Assembly (NCBI RefSeq): GCF_018531495.1
Contig: NZ_JAHDTI010000009.1
Location: 496,001 to 560,000, forward strand
Direction: 5' to 3'
Length of the DNA: 64,000 bases
DNA from: Nonomuraea sediminis
Lineage (GTDB): Bacteria; Actinomycetota; Actinomycetes; Streptosporangiales; Streptosporangiaceae
Shown here: positions 59,423-64,000 of the stretch, piece after piece
Position numbering within the stretch: position 1 is the first letter of the stretch
Layout: the number at the start of each line of letters is the position of its first letter
Notes under the pieces: model-generated
Told to the model about the DNA's origin: nothing
Database searches by the model: none
Seen by the model: the letters and a program-made list of their open reading frames with translations, nothing else
Translations under genes and position numbers: made by a program

Positions 59423-60304
59423 CTACTTCAGCGTGATCCGCACTCCTGCGATGGCCCGCTGGACGAAGTCACCGTCGCCCGAGGCGGCGACCTGCACGTC
59501 ACCCCTGCAGACGAACGTGGCGGGCCGCCCGCGCCCGTCGATCACGGAGGGCATCCTGGCGTTGTGGCGGCAGCCGGGGGTGGGGATCAGCGTGAGCATG
59601 TCGCCGCCGTCGCCGCCGAACCACAGCTGCGGCCCGACGGGGTCGCCGCGCGCGGTCTCGCCCGGCGCGGCCATGCGCACGATGCCCTTGCCGCTGAGCA
59701 CGAGGAAGCCGCCGGGGACGACCCTGCCGCGCAGGTCGCCGGCCGCCGCCATGCGCTGGTCGAACTCCAGCCCCTCCGGCCGGTCGTACATGGCCACCTT
59801 CCAGCGCCCGAAGGAGTACAGCAGCACCTGGCCGTCGGAGGGGAAGCCCGGCTGGTGCGGCCAGAGCGTGACGTTCGAGGACAGCTTCCTGATCGGCAAC
59901 CCGCCCTTGGAGATCTCGATCTCACCGTCGTAGGGCGGCAGGAGCGGCAGGTAGTGCCCGGCCACCCACACGCCACGGAACGGCCGCAGCCCCAGCTCCT
60001 CCAGCCGCACGTCGGCCGGGTACCGCACCTCGGCCGCGCGCCCGTCGGGGAAGACCACGTCCAGGCGCGCCTGCCCGCCCTTCACGACGGGCTTGGGATA
60101 CAGGACGTTCGGGGCGCCGCTGATGGTGACCACCATCGACGGCACCGGGCTCGGCGCCGGCGTGGGCTTCGGAACGGCTCCCGGCTCGCGGCTGGCCAGC
60201 AGGCTGATCGCGGGGACGGCCAGCAGCCCGAGCACGATCAGCAGGCCGATCCACCGGCGACGGCCCCGCTCACCCGATTCGATCACGTCGAACTGATCGG
60301 ACAT
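59423..60304 (-). CDS. single-pass membrane-anchored protein of unknown function
   Basis: A 293-residue protein: a 16-residue cytoplasmic head with RGRRRW, one membrane helix (about 18-40; IGLLIVLGLLAVPAISLL), a Pro-rich linker (PKPTPAPSPVPS), then a beta-rich extracellular part with FGRWKVAMYDRP, GGFLVLSGKGIVRM and GPQLWFGGDGGDMLTLIP. Two Cys in the C-terminal part (PGCRHNA, FVCRGDV) may be paired. No family recognised. Same strand as the flanking genes. Confidence 0.65.
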   Translation of the reverse strand: MSDQFDVIESGERGRRRWIGLLIVLGLLAVPAISLLASREPGAVPKPTPAPSPVPSMVVTISGAPNVLYPKPVVKGGQARLDVVFPDGRAAEVRYPADVRLEELGLRPFRGVWVAGHYLPLLPPYDGEIEISKGGLPIRKLSSNVTLWPHQPGFPSDGQVLLYSFGRWKVAMYDRPEGLEFDQRMAAAGDLRGRVVPGGFLVLSGKGIVRMAAPGETARGDPVGPQLWFGGDGGDMLTLIPTPGCRHNARMPSVIDGRGRPATFVCRGDVQVAASGDGDFVQRAIAGVRITLK

Positions 60305-60349
60305 ACGCCCTCCGAACCCAGTCCAATCCAGGGCGGACGGCCGACGCTC

Positions 60350-61789
60350 TTACCAAACGGCTACATTGACCTTCCCATCGCTGGTAACCCTGACGGCCTG
60401 CCCGACCAGCTCCCGCGACTCGGCCTCCGCGATGAGGTCCTGGCTGGTCACGTGCGCGTACGCCCGGGTCCGATCGGGCAGGTCGAGCACGAGGATCCCG
60501 CGCTGCGCCGCCCCGTCGCGCCCGTGCGCGACCGTGTAACCGGCCACGACCGCCTCGCCCTCGTAGGCGGGCACGATCTCGACAGGCTTGGCGGTGAACA
60601 CCGGCGCCGCGTCGCCCAGCCGGCCGCCCGGCTCGGTGGACCAGACAGCGTAGGCGTGCTTGGTCAGGTGCATGCCCACCGCCGTGACCAGGCCGTGCCC
60701 GCCCTGCGCGCGCAGCAGCCCGGCCATGGTCGCCGTCGAGTGCAGGACGTAATCGCTCGAGGGCCCTCCGGCGTACGGCAGGCCGCCCGTGACCGTGAGC
60801 CCGCGGGGATCGCAGGGGTCGAGCCCGACCGCGTCGCAGGCCTGGCGCAGCGCGATGGCGAAGCAGCTGTAGACGTCAAGGGCGTCCATGTCACCGAGGG
60901 ACAGCCCGGCCCGCTCGAACGCGTTCTCCGCCGCCCTGCCGATGGCCTGCGAGGACCCGAGTTCGGGCCGCGCGGCCACCTCCCAGGTGTCCTCCGCGTA
61001 CGCCCACCCCCGCAGGTACACCCGCCGGTCGCGGGGCACTCCCAGCCGGTCGGCCAGCTCGGTGCTGACCAGCAGCACGGCCGCCGCCTGATCCACCTCG
61101 ATGACCGCGACGGTGTTCCTGCTGTACGGCCAGCCGACGAACCTGTTGCCGGTGACGAGCTCCTCAGGCGTGCGCGCGGTGCGCCGCCAGGCGTACGGGT
61201 TGGCCGCGGCGACCTCGGTCATCGGGGCCATCATGCGGCCGCGGTCGGCCATCTCCTCCTCGATGCTCCACCCCCGGGCCGCCCTGCGGGCGGTCTCCAT
61301 GATCGCGTAGGTGTGCACGGGCAGGAACAGCTCGTGCGCCAGCTCGCTGGGGTGGGGCGGCCGCTCCCAGCCGTAGGCCGGTTTGGGGTCGGCCGGGTGG
61401 CTCCACGGCGCGCGCTCCTGGCGCTGCCGGTAGTGGCGCCTGGTGGCCAGCGCCTCGGCCCCCGCCACCAGGGCGGAGTCGAGCTCGCCCGCGGCGATCC
61501 TGGCGGCGGCCTCGCCGATCAGCAGCTGCGGAGCCGTACCGCTGACCTTGGAGTAGGCCCGGTGCCCCGGCACGGCGCCCAGCCGGGCGGCCAGGCGGTC
61601 GACCGGGGCGTCGTACTGCCAGGAGTCGGTGTAGACGAGCTGGATGGACTCGAGGCTCTCGGGGGTGAGACCGGCTTCTCCGGCGGCCTCGCGGGCCACC
61701 TGCTCCCACAGGTCGAGCGGCTCGGGGCCGGGCTGCTCGCGCACGGTGCGCTGGGCGGCGCCGACGAGGCAGGGGGTGCGTGGATCCAT
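60350..61789 (-). CDS. thiolase-like acyltransferase without the usual Cys
   Basis: A 479-residue thiolase-fold protein (acetyl-CoA acetyltransferase/SCP2-thiolase-like) with an added C-terminal OB-like part (about 390-479). Where thiolases have an active-site Cys, this one has YSKVSGTAPQLLIGEAA; later signatures are CFAIALRQACDAVGL and YAGGPSSDYVLHSTATMAGLL with the conserved His. Cys-less relatives act as lipid-transfer or retro-aldol partners in steroid side-chain degradation, so Claisen activity is unlikely. The promoter has the AGAACATGATTCGG motif. Confidence 0.82.
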   Translation of the reverse strand: MDPRTPCLVGAAQRTVREQPGPEPLDLWEQVAREAAGEAGLTPESLESIQLVYTDSWQYDAPVDRLAARLGAVPGHRAYSKVSGTAPQLLIGEAAARIAAGELDSALVAGAEALATRRHYRQRQERAPWSHPADPKPAYGWERPPHPSELAHELFLPVHTYAIMETARRAARGWSIEEEMADRGRMMAPMTEVAAANPYAWRRTARTPEELVTGNRFVGWPYSRNTVAVIEVDQAAAVLLVSTELADRLGVPRDRRVYLRGWAYAEDTWEVAARPELGSSQAIGRAAENAFERAGLSLGDMDALDVYSCFAIALRQACDAVGLDPCDPRGLTVTGGLPYAGGPSSDYVLHSTATMAGLLRAQGGHGLVTAVGMHLTKHAYAVWSTEPGGRLGDAAPVFTAKPVEIVPAYEGEAVVAGYTVAHGRDGAAQRGILVLDLPDRTRAYAHVTSQDLIAEAESRELVGQAVRVTSDGKVNVAVW

Positions 61790-61802
61790 GCCTCAATCTA
61801 GC

Positions 61803-61816
61803 AGAACATGATTCGG
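61803..61816. promoter_or_regulatory. AGAACATGATTCGG motif upstream of the thiolase-like gene
   Basis: Identical 14-mer to the reverse complement of 48465-48478. On the minus strand a TAGATT -10-like box (between the motif and ATG 61789) follows, so the motif overlaps the expected spacer or start region. Confidence 0.5.
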
Positions 61817-61868
61817 TTGCAATTGTTGATTAGTGTTGCCGGTGTTACCGGAGAAAATTCCCACCTGC

Positions 61869-61908
61869 GGAAATACTTTCTGCGAATACATGCGGTTTCG
61901 GTATTTCC
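61869..61908. promoter_or_regulatory. inverted repeat GGAAATAC-N24-GTATTTCC before the first protease
   Basis: Perfect 8-bp arms at 61869-61876 and 61901-61908, in the 263-bp space between the thiolase-like and protease genes. May be an operator or hairpin for the protease promoter. A further CCGGT-GTT-ACCGG dyad lies about 20 bp upstream. Confidence 0.4.
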
Positions 61909-62052
61909 ATAACGGAACGGGAACCGATCCATGCTTTTTCACGTCGTTTCGTGGCCGAGCTCTCGCGACATTCATTAACGTTCCGATCGTTTTCCTGGCC
62001 CACCGGGGCGCAGTACCCCGCTCTGGGCCGCCGAGAACTTGGAAGGAGCTTC

Positions 62053-63174
62053 ATGAATTCCCGAGCAAGGCGCATCGCGTTCCCGATCGCCGGACTGGCC
62101 GCCGTGGGGCTGGCCGCCGGCCTGGTGAACACCACCTCGGCGAACGCGTCCTCACCCAAGGACGTCGTGTCCAGGAACGCCACGACGCCCGCGGAACAGG
62201 CCGTCCAGTTCTGGACACCTGACCGCATCAAGCAGGCCACCAACTTCGACAACTCCGTCGGCGCCAGCTCCAAGGGCGTCAAGGGCAGCAACTCCGCTCC
62301 CGACGGTCCCCCCGGATCCGTCCCGCCGATCGGCGAGGAGAAGACCAAGACCGTCAAGAGCAAGCAGGTCAACCTGCCCAACACGGTGGGCCGCGTGTTC
62401 TTCACGCTGCCAGGGGCCAACCCGAACGACCCGCGCAGCTGGCGTTACTGCTCGGCGAGCTCTGTGCAGAGCAAGTACCGCAACCTCGTGGCGACCTCCG
62501 CGCACTGCGTCTACGACACCCAGAAGAACGTTTTCTACGACAACTGGATTTTCATCCCGTCGTACTGGGACGGCGACAACGCGTGGGAGGGCAAGGCGCC
62601 CTACGGCATCTACGCGGCCAAGACGTTCAACGCGCACGACGATTTCGTGGTGAAGGAGGACTACGACTTCGACTACGCGTTCGTCAACGTCTACAACGGC
62701 ATCAAGGTCAAATGGGAGAAGGTCAACAACAAGTGGCAGTGGACGGTCAAGAACGTCGGCCGTCTGGGTGACAACGTCGGCGGCCAGGGCTTCACCTGGA
62801 ACCGCAGCACCAAGCTGAACGTCTTCTCCTTCGGCTACCCGGCCGGCCCGCACCCCGACGGCGACAAGCCCTACACCGGTCGCACGATGAAGTGGTGCTA
62901 CGGCAAGACCGCGCCGATGCCCGAGGCCAAGAAGTACAACGCCCAGGAGCACATCGGCTTCAGGTGCTCCTTCACCGCCGGTGCGAGCGGCGGGCCGTTC
63001 ATCTACAACTACAAGAGCGCCTCGCGCACCGGCTACCTGGTCGGCGTGAACAGCATCGCGTGGGACACCGACGGCAACGACCGCTACGACCACATCTCGT
63101 CGCCGTACTTCAACACCGACACCTACAAGGTCTACAAGGCCGCAGCCAACCTCTGGACCGGCAACATGCCGTAA
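62053..63174 (+). CDS. secreted trypsin-like serine protease
   Basis: A 373-residue exported protease. Residues 1-32 are a Sec signal (ends ANA), followed by a propeptide-like region with TPAEQAVQFWTPDRIKQAT. Catalytic residues: His in VATSAHCVYD, Asp in DFDYAFVNVY, Ser in TAGASGGPFIYN (V8/trypsin-like fold). Cys pairs are CSASSVQ-SAHC and WCYG-RCSF. GGAAGGAG precedes the ATG. A second related protease follows, so this is a tandem pair. Confidence 0.88.
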   Translation: MNSRARRIAFPIAGLAAVGLAAGLVNTTSANASSPKDVVSRNATTPAEQAVQFWTPDRIKQATNFDNSVGASSKGVKGSNSAPDGPPGSVPPIGEEKTKTVKSKQVNLPNTVGRVFFTLPGANPNDPRSWRYCSASSVQSKYRNLVATSAHCVYDTQKNVFYDNWIFIPSYWDGDNAWEGKAPYGIYAAKTFNAHDDFVVKEDYDFDYAFVNVYNGIKVKWEKVNNKWQWTVKNVGRLGDNVGGQGFTWNRSTKLNVFSFGYPAGPHPDGDKPYTGRTMKWCYGKTAPMPEAKKYNAQEHIGFRCSFTAGASGGPFIYNYKSASRTGYLVGVNSIAWDTDGNDRYDHISSPYFNTDTYKVYKAAANLWTGNMP

Positions 63175-63190
63175 CGGCGGGCCTGCTCGC

Positions 63191-63222
63191 GAGGCCCCGG
63201 CCCGCTCCCTGGCCGGGGCCTC
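63191..63222 (+). terminator. terminator after the first protease gene
   Basis: GAGGCCCCGGCC and GGCCGGGGCCTC, perfect 12-bp arms with an 8-nt loop, 16 bp after the stop codon. No U-tract, but a strong hairpin in the usual place. Confidence 0.75.
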
Positions 63223-63362
63223 TGAGCTGCTGGAACGCGTGTTTGACGTGGCTCTTATGTAACGCACACCACTCTTGATCAGATAACGAATCCCCATCCG
63301 AGCTGCAATACAGCCTGTGGATCTGGAAAAATCCACCCTTACGACCCCAAGAAAGGCATTTC

Positions 63363-64000
63363 ATGATCCCCCCGGTCCGGCGCCTGCTGGCGGCTGCGCT
63401 CTTCGGCGCGCTGCTCGTGCTGCCCGGATTCACCGGGGCGGCGCAGGCCGATTCCAGCTTGCAGACCGTGTGGCTGGCCAAGACAGCCGCCGATGTTCAG
63501 AAGGTCGCCAACTACTGGAACCCGGACAAGCTCAAGAAGGCCGACAACTACGCCCCCGCCACTCCGGCCACCAAGCCCGCGACCCCCACCTCCACCTCCA
63601 CCGCCGCGGCCACCGCCGGGCCGGTCACCAAGGTGCTCAAGGGCCGCACCGCACCGCGCGTGACGCCGGTCGCGCCGAGGAAGGGCGGGGCGGCGAGCAC
63701 CATCGGCAAGGTCTTCTTCCGCTTCGGCGACAAGGAGTACTGGTGCTCGGCCAGCTCGGTCGCCGCGGGCAACCGCAGCGTGGTGGCCACCGCCGGGCAC
63801 TGCGCCTATGACCCGCGCCAGGGTGTGACCGCCCAGTACTGGATCTTCGTCCCCAACCCGGGACCCAACGGCGAGACGCCGAACGGGATCTACGTGGGCT
63901 CCTCGATCAGCATGCACCTGGACTGGGCGGGCAAGGGCGACTACGACTTCGACTACGCCTTCGTCACCGTGCACCGCGGGTTCACCTGGACCGAGAAGGA
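63363..64000 (+). CDS. secreted trypsin-like serine protease, second copy (truncated by window end)
   Basis: 212 codons present. Signal peptide 1-29 (ends AAQA), propeptide segment DVQKVANYWNPDKLKKAD as in the first protease, a Thr/Ala/Pro linker (ATKPATPTSTST), then the protease domain: WCSASSVAAGNRSVVATAGHCAY with His and DFDYAFVTVHRG with Asp. The Ser lies beyond 64000. It differs from copy one by the added linker. AAGAAAGG precedes the ATG. Own promoter likely, since a terminator lies between the two. Confidence 0.85.
   Translation, partial: MIPPVRRLLAAALFGALLVLPGFTGAAQADSSLQTVWLAKTAADVQKVANYWNPDKLKKADNYAPATPATKPATPTSTSTAAATAGPVTKVLKGRTAPRVTPVAPRKGGAASTIGKVFFRFGDKEYWCSASSVAAGNRSVVATAGHCAYDPRQGVTAQYWIFVPNPGPNGETPNGIYVGSSISMHLDWAGKGDYDFDYAFVTVHRGFTWTEK

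Overview
The window is high-GC DNA from a filamentous actinomycete. Gene families and start-codon use (many GTG starts, ATGA/GTGA/TGATG overlaps, probable leaderless starts) fit Streptosporangiales, perhaps a Nonomuraea-like genus; this is inference, since no rRNA or other taxonomic marker is present. I found no tRNA, transposase, phage gene or CRISPR array. The window is chromosomal, with one clear housekeeping gene (kgd) and much accessory metabolism. LAYOUT. 0-7.2 kb: tail of a luciferase-like oxidoreductase, a DUF559 endonuclease-like gene, GDP-mannose 4,6-dehydratase, a tight glycosyltransferase/methyltransferase/prenyltransferase-like trio, an orphan DUF1702 gene and a methyltransferase. 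7.2-13 kb: F420-type PPOX protein, ferredoxin and Zn alcohol dehydrogenase; a MarR regulator whose start codon lies in its own palindrome; a 2-hydroxyacid dehydrogenase divergent from a SnoaL/NAD(P)-binding pair; and a VOC/PNPOx pair behind a duplicated operator. 13-25.1 kb (minus): a sugar operon with ribose-type ABC importer, two TIM-barrel isomerases, a Gfo/Idh/MocA dehydrogenase and a secreted 1515-residue ThuA/sugar-dehydrogenase/PKD/CBM6/ricin/FIMAH protein. 25.2-33 kb (plus): a ROK regulator followed without breaks by an ebo-type cluster (UbiA prenyltransferase, isomerase-EboA fusion, TatD/EboB, EboE, EboF) in which the usual EboD sugar-phosphate cyclase is replaced by an inositol-3-phosphate-synthase-like cyclase. 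A second ROK gene faces it. The two ROK genes have near-identical operators, which ties the 20 kb together as one probable regulatory unit. 34-41.8 kb: a decayed TAP-type hydrolase, an SDR, a DapB-like dehydrogenase, and a second giant secreted protein built from the same modules in another order and flanked by an inverted intergenic repeat. 41.8-47.3 kb (minus): a sulfonate-type sulfur operon (substrate-binding protein, ATPase, permease with a disordered 200-residue extension, LLM monooxygenase, two flavin reductases). It is preceded by a 22-codon Cys-containing leader peptide whose stop codon can pair with the start codon of the next gene, a probable cysteine-sensing translational attenuator. 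This is the most striking regulatory find. 47.4-64 kb: MBL hydrolase, glutathionyl-hydroquinone-reductase-like protein, MFS/ArsR pair, B3/B4 protein, kgd (fused 2-oxoglutarate dehydrogenase E1/E2) with DUF6104, DUF4097/PadR pair, MpaB-type oxygenase with a 13-bp inverted-repeat operator, quinone oxidoreductase, anchored unknown protein, thiolase-like protein without the usual Cys, and two tandem secreted trypsin-like proteases (the second cut by the window end). A recurring AGAAC-NN-G(T/A)TTC type motif lies in several promoters of lipid/redox genes and may mark a scattered regulon.
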